Assembly (NCBI GenBank): GCA_038237665.1
Contig: JBBRYK010000027.1
Location: 1-33,619, forward strand
Source: JBBRYK01 sp038237665
GTDB lineage: Bacteria > Actinomycetota > Thermoleophilia > Gaiellales > Gaiellaceae
Direction of reading: 5' to 3'
Length of the DNA stretch: 33,619 bases
Part shown: in pieces, positions 7,060 to 15,010 of the stretch
How positions within the stretch are numbered: the first letter of the stretch is position 1
Layout: every line of letters starts with the position of its first letter
Made by a program: the position numbers and the translations under genes
Notes under the pieces: model-generated
Told to the model about the DNA's origin: nothing
Databases searched by the model: none
The model's input: the letters and a program-made list of their open reading frames with translations, nothing else

Positions 7060-7832
7060 GCATCGACGTTTCGAGGCCGGACGACGGCGTCGCCGTCGTC
7101 ACGATCAACCGTCCGGACGCACTGAACGCGCTCAACCGTGCGGAGCTGACGGCGCTGCGCGACGCTCTCGCAGGGCTTGCGCACGCACGGGACGTTCGCG
7201 TGGTCGTCCTGACGGGTGCCGGCGACCGGGCGTTCGCCGCCGGGGCGGACATCAAGGAGATGCTCGACATGGGCCCGGAGGAGGCGCGGGCGTGGGGGAA
7301 GCTCGGACACGAGTGCGGCGGGCTGCTCGAGTCGATGCCGAAGCCGACGATCGCAGCGGTCAACGGCTTCGCCCTGGGCGGCGGCTGCGAGCTCGCGCTG
7401 GCCTGCGACCTCCGCTACGCGTCCTCGACGGCGAAGCTCGGCCAACCCGAGATCTCGATCGGAGTCATCCCGGGCTGGGGCGGGACCCAGCGCCTCGCGC
7501 GCATCGCCGGCGTCAGCCTGGCGAAGGAGCTGATCTTCACCGGCCGAATGGTCGACGCGGAGGAGGCCCTTCGCCGTCTTCTCGTGCAGGCCGTCTTCCA
7601 GCCCGGCGAGCTGATGGAGCGGACGCTGGAGCTCGCCCGGTCGCTGGCAGCCCGAAGCTCCCTGGCGCTGGCGGCCGCCAAGGCATCCGTGAACCGGGCA
7701 CTCCAGGGCGAGCTCGAGCAGGATTTGGCGGCCGAGGCGGAGGAGTTCGGCAAGCTCTTCGCGAGCGAGGATCAGAAGGAGGGAATGCGCGCGTTCGTCG
7801 AGAAGCGCGAGCCCCGCTTCACCGGGCGCTGA
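7056..7832 (+). CDS. Enoyl-CoA hydratase/isomerase (crotonase family)
   Basis: 258 aa. It opens SIDVSRPDDGVAVVTINRP and has AGADIKEM and GFALGGGCELALACD forming the oxyanion hole. Glu112 and Glu132 lie 20 residues apart, matching the two catalytic glutamates of enoyl-CoA hydratase; GWGGTQRL follows. It adds water to trans-2-enoyl-CoA in beta-oxidation. No ATG, GTG or TTG lies where the family begins. The only fitting start is CTG at 7056, overlapping the TGA of the previous gene as CTGA, the same geometry as the ATGA, GTGA and TTGA overlaps elsewhere in this window. The segment EALRRLLVQAVF is slightly off the usual GLV-V pattern. Convergent with the peptidase gene 15 bp on. Confidence 0.88.
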   Translation: MSIDVSRPDDGVAVVTINRPDALNALNRAELTALRDALAGLAHARDVRVVVLTGAGDRAFAAGADIKEMLDMGPEEARAWGKLGHECGGLLESMPKPTIAAVNGFALGGGCELALACDLRYASSTAKLGQPEISIGVIPGWGGTQRLARIAGVSLAKELIFTGRMVDAEEALRRLLVQAVFQPGELMERTLELARSLAARSSLALAAAKASVNRALQGELEQDLAAEAEEFGKLFASEDQKEGMRAFVEKREPRFTGR

Positions 7833-7847
7833 TTAGACGCCTGATCG

Positions 7848-8744
7848 CTAGCGGAGGGTGGCGCCGAGCACGATCTGGGCGGCGGAGAGAACGCCGTCCT
7901 TGCCGAGCTGGACGTCGAGAGACGATTCGACCGGCTGGGTCAGGACGGTGGCGGCCTGTCCCTTCTTCGCGTCGGTCAGCGCAACCTGGCCGCCCGCCAG
8001 GCCGTTGGGCAAGGTTCGCTGGACCAGCGCATCGGGCGGCACGGAAAGGACGATCGGCCTCGCGAGCTTTGTCAGCACGGTCGATCCGGGGAGCACTCGC
8101 AGGGTGTCCACCTTCAGTCTCAGCTGACCCGGGTCGACGCTGAGCACGGAGCCGCTCATCGAGAGGGTGACCGTGGTCTTCGCCGGTGCCACGAAGAGCA
8201 GGCGCTGCGCCGTCTGGAGGTACGGGAACGGTGAGACGGCGGCGCCGTCGTTGGGATGCAGCTCGAAGTGCAGGTGCGGCGTCCCGTCGGCGTCACCGGA
8301 GTCGCCGACGTACGCGATCGGCTGGCCCGCTTGGACCTTCGCCCCGTCCTTGATCCCGGGCCAGTACGCGACCCCGGGGATGCACCTGCCGCGATTGTCG
8401 TTCTTGCGCGTGAGGTCGTTGTTCAAGTGGATGTACAGGTAGGTCGTCCCGCTGGCGCCGTAGAGGTAAAGCATGCAGCCGGCCATCGCCGAGGTCGTCC
8501 AGAACTTGATCCGGCCGTCTTCGGTCGCCACCGCCGGCGAGCGCCTCGCCGCCATCAGGTCGTTGCCCTGGTGCGAATGTCCTGCCCGCGGTTCGCCGAA
8601 GTCGTCCCGATAGTCGACGGCCCCGACGACCGGGAAGACGAGTTGCGGGACGGAGCTCACCCTCGGTTTCGCGAACGGGGCGGCGACCGAGGCAGGGCGT
8701 GCGGCGGCCGATCCGGCGGTGAGGCCGATCACAGCTAGGAGCAA
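7848..8744 (-). CDS. Secreted M23 (LytM-type) peptidase
   Basis: About 298 aa. A hydrophobic signal sequence ending in an Ala-rich stretch is followed by a short linker and the M23 domain (about residues 36-175). Zinc motifs are intact: HxGxD with His58 and Asp62, and HLH at 157-159. The family cleaves peptide cross-bridges of cell-wall murein outside the membrane. A long insertion with two cysteines (about 90 and 121) sits inside the domain. The last ~120 residues form an unassigned beta-rich C-terminal region. The TTG start at 8744 is uncertain: the frame continues upstream with an Arg-rich stretch (RSHRTTARG) that would make a better signal-peptide n-region, but I find no ordinary start codon there. 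Confidence 0.85.
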   Translation of the reverse strand: MLLAVIGLTAGSAAARPASVAAPFAKPRVSSVPQLVFPVVGAVDYRDDFGEPRAGHSHQGNDLMAARRSPAVATEDGRIKFWTTSAMAGCMLYLYGASGTTYLYIHLNNDLTRKNDNRGRCIPGVAYWPGIKDGAKVQAGQPIAYVGDSGDADGTPHLHFELHPNDGAAVSPFPYLQTAQRLLFVAPAKTTVTLSMSGSVLSVDPGQLRLKVDTLRVLPGSTVLTKLARPIVLSVPPDALVQRTLPNGLAGGQVALTDAKKGQAATVLTQPVESSLDVQLGKDGVLSAAQIVLGATLR

Positions 8745-8831
8745 AACTCCTCGGGCTGTCGTCCGGTGGCTTCGGATGAAGGGCTCCAGCAGAGCTCCGG
8801 TTCGCGCTCGAAGGTCAAGACCCTAGCACCT

Positions 8832-8851
8832 GTTTCGGCCCGGGCCGAAAC
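8832..8851. promoter_or_regulatory. Perfect 20-bp palindrome upstream of etfB
   Basis: GTTTCGGCCCGGGCCGAAAC is perfectly self-complementary. It ends 27 bp before the etfB start and overlaps where a -35 box would lie for the TAGAGT at 8863. This size and symmetry suit a dimeric repressor operator (TetR or GntR type). It could also be a hairpin, but no U-tract follows. Confidence 0.55.
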
Positions 8852-8862
8852 GGTCACCTCGT

Positions 8863-8868
8863 TAGAGT
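8863..8868 (+). promoter_or_regulatory. Candidate -10 element for the etf operon
   Basis: TAGAGT lies 10 nt before the etfB ATG at 8879. No Shine-Dalgarno site is seen in between. Confidence 0.35.
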
Positions 8869-8878
8869 TGCGCGGCCG

Positions 8879-9658
8879 ATGAAGATCGTCGTCTGCGTGA
8901 AACAGGTCCCCGACGCTGCCGCGGCGAAGCGGATCGACCCCGGGACCAAGCGTCTCGACCGCGCCGGCGAGGGCGCGCTCAACGCCTTCGACGCGAATGC
9001 GGTCGAGGAGGCCCTCCGGATCAAGGACCAGACCGGTGAGGGAGAGGTCGTCCTCCTCTCGATGGGCCCCGCCAAGGCGCAGGATGCGCTCCGCAAGGCG
9101 CTCGCGATGGGCGCCGATCGCGCCGTGCTCGTCTCCGATGACGCAGCTGCCGGGTCGGACCTCGTGGCGACGAGCCGCGTGCTTGCCGCGGCCCTCGAGC
9201 GCGAAAGCGCCGATCTCGTCCTCTTCGGCCAGCAGTCGAGCGACGCCGACGGCGCCGTCCTCTGGGCGGCGGTCGCGGACCGTCTGCGCCGGCCGTACAT
9301 CTCGCAGGTCGCCGCACTCACGCTCGCCGACGGCAACGTTCGCGGCAAACGGCAGACCGAGTTCGGCTACGACGTAATCGAGGCCCCGCTGCCGGCGGTC
9401 GTCGCCGTCTCGGACGCGATCAACGAGCCGCGCTACCCCTCGCTGAAGGGGATTATGGGCGCGAAGTCGAAGCCGCAGGAGGTCCTGGGTCTCGGCGATC
9501 TGGGGGTGAGCGGCGACAAGGCCGGGGAGGCGGGTTCGCGAACGGAGGTCTACGAGCTCGGAACGCCGCCGGAGCGCGGCGACTCGCGGAAGATCGAGGA
9601 CGACGGGAGCGCCGCGCAGGCGATTCTCGACTTCCTCGTGGAGAGGAGGCTGCTGTGA
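8879..9658 (+). CDS. etfB: Electron transfer flavoprotein, beta subunit
   Basis: 259 aa, normal length. It begins with the hallmark MKIVVCVKQVPD and has NAFDANAVEEALRIKD, then LLSMGP with the following helix. The EtfB signature occurs at VIEAPLPAVVAVSDAINEPRYPSLKGIM. With EtfA it forms the soluble FAD/AMP heterodimer that takes electrons from acyl-CoA dehydrogenases. Its stop overlaps the etfA start (GTGA), which suggests coupled translation and fixed stoichiometry. The promoter candidate and palindrome just upstream make this the head of the operon. Confidence 0.97.
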   Translation: MKIVVCVKQVPDAAAAKRIDPGTKRLDRAGEGALNAFDANAVEEALRIKDQTGEGEVVLLSMGPAKAQDALRKALAMGADRAVLVSDDAAAGSDLVATSRVLAAALERESADLVLFGQQSSDADGAVLWAAVADRLRRPYISQVAALTLADGNVRGKRQTEFGYDVIEAPLPAVVAVSDAINEPRYPSLKGIMGAKSKPQEVLGLGDLGVSGDKAGEAGSRTEVYELGTPPERGDSRKIEDDGSAAQAILDFLVERRLL

Positions 9659-10620
9659 GTACCCTCGTGTTTCTAGAGCATCACGAGGGACAGCTTCAGA
9701 AGGGCTCGCTCGGCGTGCTCGGCAAGGCGGCGACGCTCGGTGACGAGGACGTTGCGGGCGTCCTGCTCGGATCCGGCGTGCGCGGGCTCGCAGCCGAGGC
9801 GGGGAAGTTCGGCGCCGCCCGGGTCTTCGTTGCCGACGACGAGCGCCTCGACGCTCCGCTGCCGCAACCTCGGGCCGACGCGATCGCGCAGCTCGTTCGC
9901 GAGCACGGCTTCGGCACCGTCCTGTTCGGTGCATCCGTGCTCGCCGCCGACGTCGCTTCGTCGCTCGCCGCCCGCCTCGACGCCGGCCTGAACTGGGATC
10001 TCACGGACATCGTCAGCCAGGACGGCCGTCTGGTCGGCAAGCGTCCGGCGCTCCAGGACTCCGTCTACGTCGACGTGGGCTGGAAGAGCGAGCCCCGGAT
10101 CGCGTTGATCCGGTCGGGGTCGTTCGACCCTGCGGAGACTGGCGGCGAGGCCGATGTCGTCGACTTCGATCCCGTGCTCGAGGACTTCTCGCTCCAGGCG
10201 ACGATGGTCGAGCAGGCGCACGAGGAGTCCGAAGGCCCGTCCATCGAGGACGCGGAGATCATCGTCGCGGGCGGCCGCGGCCTCGGCGGGCCGGAGAACT
10301 TCACGCTCGTCGAGGAGCTCGCGAAGGCGCTCGGCGGGGCGGTCGGGGCGACTCGCGCCGTCGTCGACGCGGGCTGGTACCCGTACGCGACTCAGGTCGG
10401 ACAGACGGGGAAGACGGTCTCGCCGAAGCTCTACATCGCCTGCGGGATCTCCGGGGCGATCCAGCACAAGGTCGGCATGCAGAGCGCAAACGTGATCGTC
10501 GCGATCAACAAGGACGGCAACGCCCCGATCTTCGAGTTCTCCGATCTCGGCGTGGTCGGCGACCTGCATCAGATCGTCCCCAAGCTGACCGAGCTCGTGC
10601 GGGCACGGCGTGCCGGCTAG
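9655..10620 (+). CDS. etfA: Electron transfer flavoprotein, alpha subunit
   Basis: 321 aa from GTG. The N-terminal alpha/beta domain (about 1-190) is followed by the conserved FAD-binding domain: VAGGRGLGGPENF, the YPYATQVGQTGKTV stretch, LYIACGISGAIQHKVGM, and a final INKDGNAPIFEFSDLGVVGD. All the usual FAD contacts appear present. It works with EtfB to pass electrons to the ETF-quinone oxidoreductase encoded next, whose likely GTG start (10610) lies inside the last codons of etfA. Confidence 0.97.
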   Translation: MSTLVFLEHHEGQLQKGSLGVLGKAATLGDEDVAGVLLGSGVRGLAAEAGKFGAARVFVADDERLDAPLPQPRADAIAQLVREHGFGTVLFGASVLAADVASSLAARLDAGLNWDLTDIVSQDGRLVGKRPALQDSVYVDVGWKSEPRIALIRSGSFDPAETGGEADVVDFDPVLEDFSLQATMVEQAHEESEGPSIEDAEIIVAGGRGLGGPENFTLVEELAKALGGAVGATRAVVDAGWYPYATQVGQTGKTVSPKLYIACGISGAIQHKVGMQSANVIVAINKDGNAPIFEFSDLGVVGDLHQIVPKLTELVRARRAG

Positions 10621-12298
10621 ACCGGCCGACTACCCACCGCCGTTCTCGGCGTCGGAGGCGATCGGCGCGCCGAGCGACCCCGAGCCGATCGAGGTCGGGG
10701 TCGCGATCGTCGGCGCCGGGCCCGCTGGTCTCGCCTGCGCGATCCGCCTCGGCCAGCTGCTCGAGGAGGCGCCCGCGCTGCGGGAACGGCTCGGCGACGT
10801 GCCGGTAGCCGTGATCGAGAAGGGCAGGCAGCCCGGCTCCCACCTCCTCTCCGGCGCCGTCGTGAACCCGCGCGGGCTGCGGCGCCTGTTCAAGGGACGG
10901 GTCCGGACGAGCGAGATGCCCTTCTACGGTCCGGTCGAGCACGAGTCCGTCTACTTCCTCACCGGCGGAGGCGCCCTTCGCATCCCGACTCCCCCGACGA
11001 TGAAGAACGAGGGAAACTTCGTCGCGTCGCTCTCGCAGCTCGGCCGGTGGCTCGCCGAACAGGCCGAGGCGGCCGGCGCGATGATCCTGCCGGAGACGGC
11101 GGCGGCGAAGCTGCTAGTGGGCGACGGCCGGGTCCGCGGGATCCGCACCGGCGACAAGGGCCGCGGGCGGCAGGGCGAGGAGCTCGGCAACTTCGAACCC
11201 GGCTCCGACGTCGTCGCGCGCGTCACCGTCCTTGCGGAAGGGACTCAGGGCCATCTGACCGGCGCGGCAATCGAGCGTTTCGCTCTGCAGGGCGAGAACC
11301 CGCAGGTCTGGGCGCTCGGGGTGAAGGAGGTCTGGAAGGTCGCGAAGCCGCTCGACCGGCTCATCCACACGATGGGCTGGCCGCTCCGCCCGCAGGCGAA
11401 GTACCGCGAGTTCGGAGGCTCGTTCATCTACCCGATGGGCGAGGACATGGTCACCGTCGGGATGGTCGTCGGGCTCGATTACCGCGACGTGGAGCTCTCC
11501 GTCCACGACCTGCTGCAGGAGCTGAAGACGCATCGGCTGGTGCGGAAGATCCTCGAAGGGGGTGAGCGTGTCGCCTGGGGCGCTAAGACGATCCCCGAGG
11601 GCGGGCTGCTGGCCGTGCCAAAGCGGCTCCATGCCCCGGGTCTCCTGCTGGTCGGTGACGGCGCTGGCCTTGTCAACGTTCCGGCGCTGAAAGGGATCCA
11701 CTACGCGATCGAGTCGGGCGCGCTTGCAGCCGAGGCCACCTTTGCGGCGCTTCAGCCCGGCGAGGCGGCGGGACGTCGCGGCGCGCTCGCGCCGTACCAG
11801 CAGGCGCTCGAGCAGAGCTTCGTCTGGAAGGACCTGTACGAGGTGCGGAACATGCGCCAGGCCTTCGGACGGGGCTTCTTCGTCGGTGGAGCGCTCGCGG
11901 GTGCGATGACGGCCTCGAAGGGGCGGTTCCCACCGAGGGACCTGCCGACCGAGCGCGACGCGGACCAGGAGCTGCTCCGGACCGACCGGGCCTCCCGGTA
12001 TCCCGCCCCGGACGGCAAGCTCGTCTTCGACAAGCTCTCCTCGGTCTTCGCCTCGGGCAACCGGACGCGCGACGATCAGCCGAGCCACATCCGGATCCAG
12101 ACGCATGTGCCGCGCGACCTTGGGGAGATGTGGGCGCGAATGTGCCCCGCGCAGGTCTACGAGGTCTCGGGCGACGGGGCCGAGGTCGACGTCGAGGTGA
12201 CGCCCTCAAACTGCGTCCAGTGCGGCGCGATCACCGCGAAGGGCGGACGGCTGACCCCGCCCGAGGGCGGATCCGGGCCCGAGTACACGCTGACGTAG
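10610..12298 (+). CDS. ETF-quinone oxidoreductase-like flavoprotein
   Basis: 562 aa, typical family length. FAD-binding VAIVGAGPAGLACA (about 31-44), the GRQPGSHLLSGAVV motif, GDGAGLVNVPALKGIHYAIESG near the middle, and a C-terminal ferredoxin-like region are all present. The protein sits on the inner face of the membrane and reduces quinone with electrons from ETF. In human ETF-QO the 4Fe-4S cluster uses one Cys in CPAGVYE and three in NCVHCKTC. Here Cys512, Cys535 and Cys538 are retained but the fourth position is Ile541 (NCVQCGAIT), and the following loop is shortened. The reading frame is otherwise intact to the end, so this looks like a genuine variant. Confidence 0.93.
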   Translation: MPARPADYPPPFSASEAIGAPSDPEPIEVGVAIVGAGPAGLACAIRLGQLLEEAPALRERLGDVPVAVIEKGRQPGSHLLSGAVVNPRGLRRLFKGRVRTSEMPFYGPVEHESVYFLTGGGALRIPTPPTMKNEGNFVASLSQLGRWLAEQAEAAGAMILPETAAAKLLVGDGRVRGIRTGDKGRGRQGEELGNFEPGSDVVARVTVLAEGTQGHLTGAAIERFALQGENPQVWALGVKEVWKVAKPLDRLIHTMGWPLRPQAKYREFGGSFIYPMGEDMVTVGMVVGLDYRDVELSVHDLLQELKTHRLVRKILEGGERVAWGAKTIPEGGLLAVPKRLHAPGLLLVGDGAGLVNVPALKGIHYAIESGALAAEATFAALQPGEAAGRRGALAPYQQALEQSFVWKDLYEVRNMRQAFGRGFFVGGALAGAMTASKGRFPPRDLPTERDADQELLRTDRASRYPAPDGKLVFDKLSSVFASGNRTRDDQPSHIRIQTHVPRDLGEMWARMCPAQVYEVSGDGAEVDVEVTPSNCVQCGAITAKGGRLTPPEGGSGPEYTLT

Positions 12299-12437
12299 CC
12301 AATCCGCCTCGCCCGTAACCCGATCCCGCTCCGCACGGTGCCTGCCCGGTATGCACGCGCGCCACGACGATCGGCGTCGAGGCTGCCGCGGCCGCGACAA
12401 CTGCCAGGGCCAGGCCGGCGGCGACGATGACGCGCAT
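12231..12437 (-). pseudogene. Possible remnant of a secreted protein gene (signal peptide only)
   Basis: Minus-strand frame of 68 codons. The first ~45 (12437-12300) read as a clean signal peptide (MRVIVAAGLALAVVAAAA) and a start like that of secreted beta-propeller proteins (VARVHTGQAPCGAGSGYG). The rest runs antisense into the end of the ETF-QO gene and looks random. It may be a truncated remnant or chance; the basis is only the signal peptide and the motif after it. Confidence 0.25.
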
Positions 12438-12475
12438 GGGGCGGTTATCCGTGTGGAAACTGTAAAGCTCACGCC

Positions 12476-13420
12476 GTGCCGCTCTCCCGGGACGACGTGC
12501 TCGCCGCCCGCGAGGCGGTGCGAGGGCGGGTGCACCGGACGCCGACGTTCACCTCGGCCACGCTCTCGCGTCAGAGCGCCGCGTCCGTGTTCCTGAAGGC
12601 GGAGCTCTTCCAGCGAACCGGATCGTTCAAGGTGCGCGGCGTCCTGAACAAGCTCGGCTCGCTGAGCGCGGAGGAGCGCAGCCGTGGGGTGATCGGCGCG
12701 TCGGCCGGCAACCACGCGCAGGCTCTCGCCTATGGCGCGGCCGTTGAGGGCCTCGACTGCCTCGTCGTCATGTGGCAGACGGCGAGCGAGCAGAAGATCG
12801 AGGCCACGCGCGGATACGGCGCCGCGGTCGACCTCGAGGCCGAGGGCCCGGCCGTGGTCTTCGACCGCCTCGCCGAGCTGGTCGACGAGACGGGTCGCAC
12901 GCTCGTCCACCCGTTCGACGATCCGCTCGTTGCGGCCGGGCAGGGAACGGTCGCACTCGAGCTCGCGGAGGATGTACCCGGACTGGACACGATCGTCGTT
13001 CCCGTCGGCGGCGGCGGGCTTCTGACCGGCATCGCAGCCGGGTTCGATGGACGGATCGTCGCGGTGGAGCCGGAGCGGTCCCAGGCGCTTCATGCCGCGC
13101 TGGCCGCCGGGTCGCCCGTACCCGTGCCGCCGGAATCGATCGCGGACGGCCTCAACGCGCCTTTCGCCGGCACGCTCGCGCTCGAGGCCTGCCGCGAGCG
13201 CGGAATCGAGACCGTGCTGGTGTCGGAGGACGAGATCGCCGACGGGGTTCGGTTCCTCTACGAGCGCGCGAAGCTGGCGTGCGAGGCCGCCGGTGCGGCG
13301 GCCACCGCGGGGCTACTGAGCGGCCGGGTGCCCTTTTCCGAGGGGGAGACAATCGGGGTCATTGTCTCGGGAGGCAACATCGCAGCCCAAACCGCCTCTG
13401 GTATCCTGGCCGGTCGATGA
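12476..13420 (+). CDS. PLP-dependent threonine/serine dehydratase family protein
   Basis: 314 aa from GTG. Fold-type II PLP enzyme: RTGSFKVRG with Lys52 as the Schiff-base lysine, GASAGNHAQALAYGA, the phosphate-binding loop VGGGGLLTG, and IVSGGNI at the end. There is no C-terminal ACT regulatory domain, so it resembles the short catabolic threonine dehydratases or serine racemases, not the isoleucine-feedback-regulated IlvA. It probably deaminates threonine or serine to a 2-oxo acid; the exact substrate cannot be read from the sequence. Its TGA overlaps the rpmE ATG. The 177 bp upstream hold no gene beyond the possible remnant on the other strand, and no clear ribosome binding site. Confidence 0.88.
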   Translation: MPLSRDDVLAAREAVRGRVHRTPTFTSATLSRQSAASVFLKAELFQRTGSFKVRGVLNKLGSLSAEERSRGVIGASAGNHAQALAYGAAVEGLDCLVVMWQTASEQKIEATRGYGAAVDLEAEGPAVVFDRLAELVDETGRTLVHPFDDPLVAAGQGTVALELAEDVPGLDTIVVPVGGGGLLTGIAAGFDGRIVAVEPERSQALHAALAAGSPVPVPPESIADGLNAPFAGTLALEACRERGIETVLVSEDEIADGVRFLYERAKLACEAAGAAATAGLLSGRVPFSEGETIGVIVSGGNIAAQTASGILAGR

Positions 13421-13632
13421 AGACCGGAATCCATCCCGAATACGTCCTCGCCACGGTTCGTTGCTCCTGCGGCAACGAGTTTCAGACGAGGTCGACGAAG
13501 CCCGACTTGCACGTCGAGATCTGCTCGAACTGCCACCCGTTCTACACGGGCAAGCAGAAGCTGGTCGACACCGGCGGGCGAGTCGAGCGCTTCCAGCGGC
13601 GCCTCGAGCGCGCTCAGCCTCGGCGCGGCTAG
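13417..13632 (+). CDS. rpmE: Ribosomal protein bL31
   Basis: 71 aa. MKTGIHPEY start, zinc ligands CSC and CSNC (the C+ form), and HPFYTGKQKLVDTGGRVERF are all diagnostic. It belongs to the large ribosomal subunit and bridges the two subunits. ATG overlaps the preceding stop as ATGA, and TATCCT lies 9 nt upstream (13402-13407), so it may be both read through from the dehydratase and started on its own. In many bacteria rpmE sits beside prfA; here about 6.6 kb separates them. Confidence 0.97.
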   Translation: MKTGIHPEYVLATVRCSCGNEFQTRSTKPDLHVEICSNCHPFYTGKQKLVDTGGRVERFQRRLERAQPRRG

Positions 13633-13641
13633 CGCCTTCCT

Positions 13642-14553
13642 GTGAGCACAGCAATCGGAGGACAGGCCGTCCTCGAGGGCGTGATGATGCGTGGCCCGTC
13701 CACCTGGGCGGTGGCCGTGCGCAAGCCGGACGGCAAGATCGCGCAGGTCTGCCGGCCGATCGTCTCGCCGATGGCCCGGCACCGCATCTTCCGGCTGCCG
13801 GTGATCCGCGGGATCATCGCGCTGGGCGAGTCGCTCGCGATCGGGTTTCGCGCTCTCGCGATCTCGGCCAACTACGCCGCGCAAGCCGACGACGAGGAAG
13901 GCCAGGAGGTCAAGACCGAGCTGACGCGCGGGCAGCTGATCTTCGCGTTCGCGATCGCAATCGGCTTCGCGGTCCTCCTGTTCAAGGTCGGTCCCGCGCT
14001 GATCACGAACTGGATCGGAATCAAGGCGGGCTGGTTCGTGATCGTCGAGGGCGCGATCCGGGTGACGGTCTTCATCGTCTACCTGGCGCTGATCTCGCTC
14101 CTGCCCGACCTGCGCCGCGTGTTCCAGTACCACGCCGCCGAGCACAAAGCGATCAACGCCTATGAGGCAGGCGAGCCGCTGGAGCCCGAGCGCGTACAGC
14201 GCTTCAGCCTCATTCACCCCCGCTGCGGGACCGCGTTCCTGCTCTGGGTGATGGTGATCGCGATCTTCGTCTTCGCGTTCTTCGGGCGGCCGGCCTGGTA
14301 CTGGCTGATCGCGACGCGGATCCTGCTCCTGCCGGTGATCGCGGGAATCGCGTACGAGCTGATTCGCTTCGCCGGAAAGCACACAGGGAACAGGCTCCTG
14401 ATGGCGCTGCTCGCGCCCGGCCTCTGGCTCCAACGGCTGACCACGCGCGAGCCCACGCTCGACCAGCTCGAGGTCTCGATTCAGGCGTTGAGAGAAGTGT
14501 TGGAGCGGGAAGGTCGTTCGGTTCCCGCGGAACGTGTCGAAGTCATGGCCTGA
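13642..14553 (+). CDS. DUF1385 (YqhQ-like) membrane protein
   Basis: 303 aa from GTG, 9 bp after rpmE. Family features: GGQAVLEGVMMRGP at the N-terminus, several hydrophobic segments (about 94-113, 130-152, 195-217, 219-240), and the central YHAAEHKAINAYE motif with HPRCGTAF further on. The conserved His, Glu and Cys suggest metal binding. The biochemical function of the family is not established. It is commonly next to rpmE and prfA in Gram-positive bacteria, which fits its place here. Confidence 0.9.
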   Translation: MSTAIGGQAVLEGVMMRGPSTWAVAVRKPDGKIAQVCRPIVSPMARHRIFRLPVIRGIIALGESLAIGFRALAISANYAAQADDEEGQEVKTELTRGQLIFAFAIAIGFAVLLFKVGPALITNWIGIKAGWFVIVEGAIRVTVFIVYLALISLLPDLRRVFQYHAAEHKAINAYEAGEPLEPERVQRFSLIHPRCGTAFLLWVMVIAIFVFAFFGRPAWYWLIATRILLLPVIAGIAYELIRFAGKHTGNRLLMALLAPGLWLQRLTTREPTLDQLEVSIQALREVLEREGRSVPAERVEVMA

Positions 14554-14563
14554 GGAGGTAGAC

Positions 14564-15010
14564 ATGGCGCAGCGGCGGGCAGAGGTGGTCTGGCAGGGCG
14601 ATCTGATGAGCGGCAGCGGCCGCATCGACAGCGTCGGCTCCGGGGCGATCGGCGGCCTAGAGGTCACGTGGGCCGCACGCTCGGAAGATGATTCGGCCGG
14701 CAAGACGAGCCCGGAGGAACTGATCGCCGCCGCCCATGCTGCGTGCTTTTCGATGGCGCTCTCGCACGGGCTCGCCCAGGCGGGGCATCCGCCGGAGGAG
14801 CTTCGCGTCAGCGCCGAATCGACCTTCGTCCCGGGAACGGGCATCACGAAGATGGCGCTGTCCGTCGTCGGTCGCGTGCCGGGGCTGGACGAGGAAGGAT
14901 TCCGGCAGGCTGCCGAGGAGGCGAAGGACGGCTGTCCGGTCTCGGGTGCGCTCAAGGGCAACGTCGAGATCACGCTCGACGCCCGGCTCGATTCAGACTC
15001 CGCCGCGTAG
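14564..15010 (+). CDS. osmC: OsmC-type peroxidase
   Basis: 148 aa. AAHAACFSMALS with Cys61 and GCPVSGALKGN with Cys124 are the paired redox cysteines of OsmC, which reduces organic hydroperoxides in the cytoplasm. SPEELIAAAHAACFSMALS is close to the E. coli protein. The ATG at 14564 is chosen because GAGGAGG at 14552-14558 is well spaced; an in-frame GTG/ATG 10 codons earlier lies inside the DUF1385 gene. Its stop codon lies within the 3' end of the opposing transposase-like gene. Confidence 0.95.
   Translation: MAQRRAEVVWQGDLMSGSGRIDSVGSGAIGGLEVTWAARSEDDSAGKTSPEELIAAAHAACFSMALSHGLAQAGHPPEELRVSAESTFVPGTGITKMALSVVGRVPGLDEEGFRQAAEEAKDGCPVSGALKGNVEITLDARLDSDSAA

Noticed and set aside
14534..14563. 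Upstream in-frame start for OsmC.
   Set aside because: It lies within the DUF1385 gene, and the strong ribosome site at 14552 fits only the ATG at 14564.
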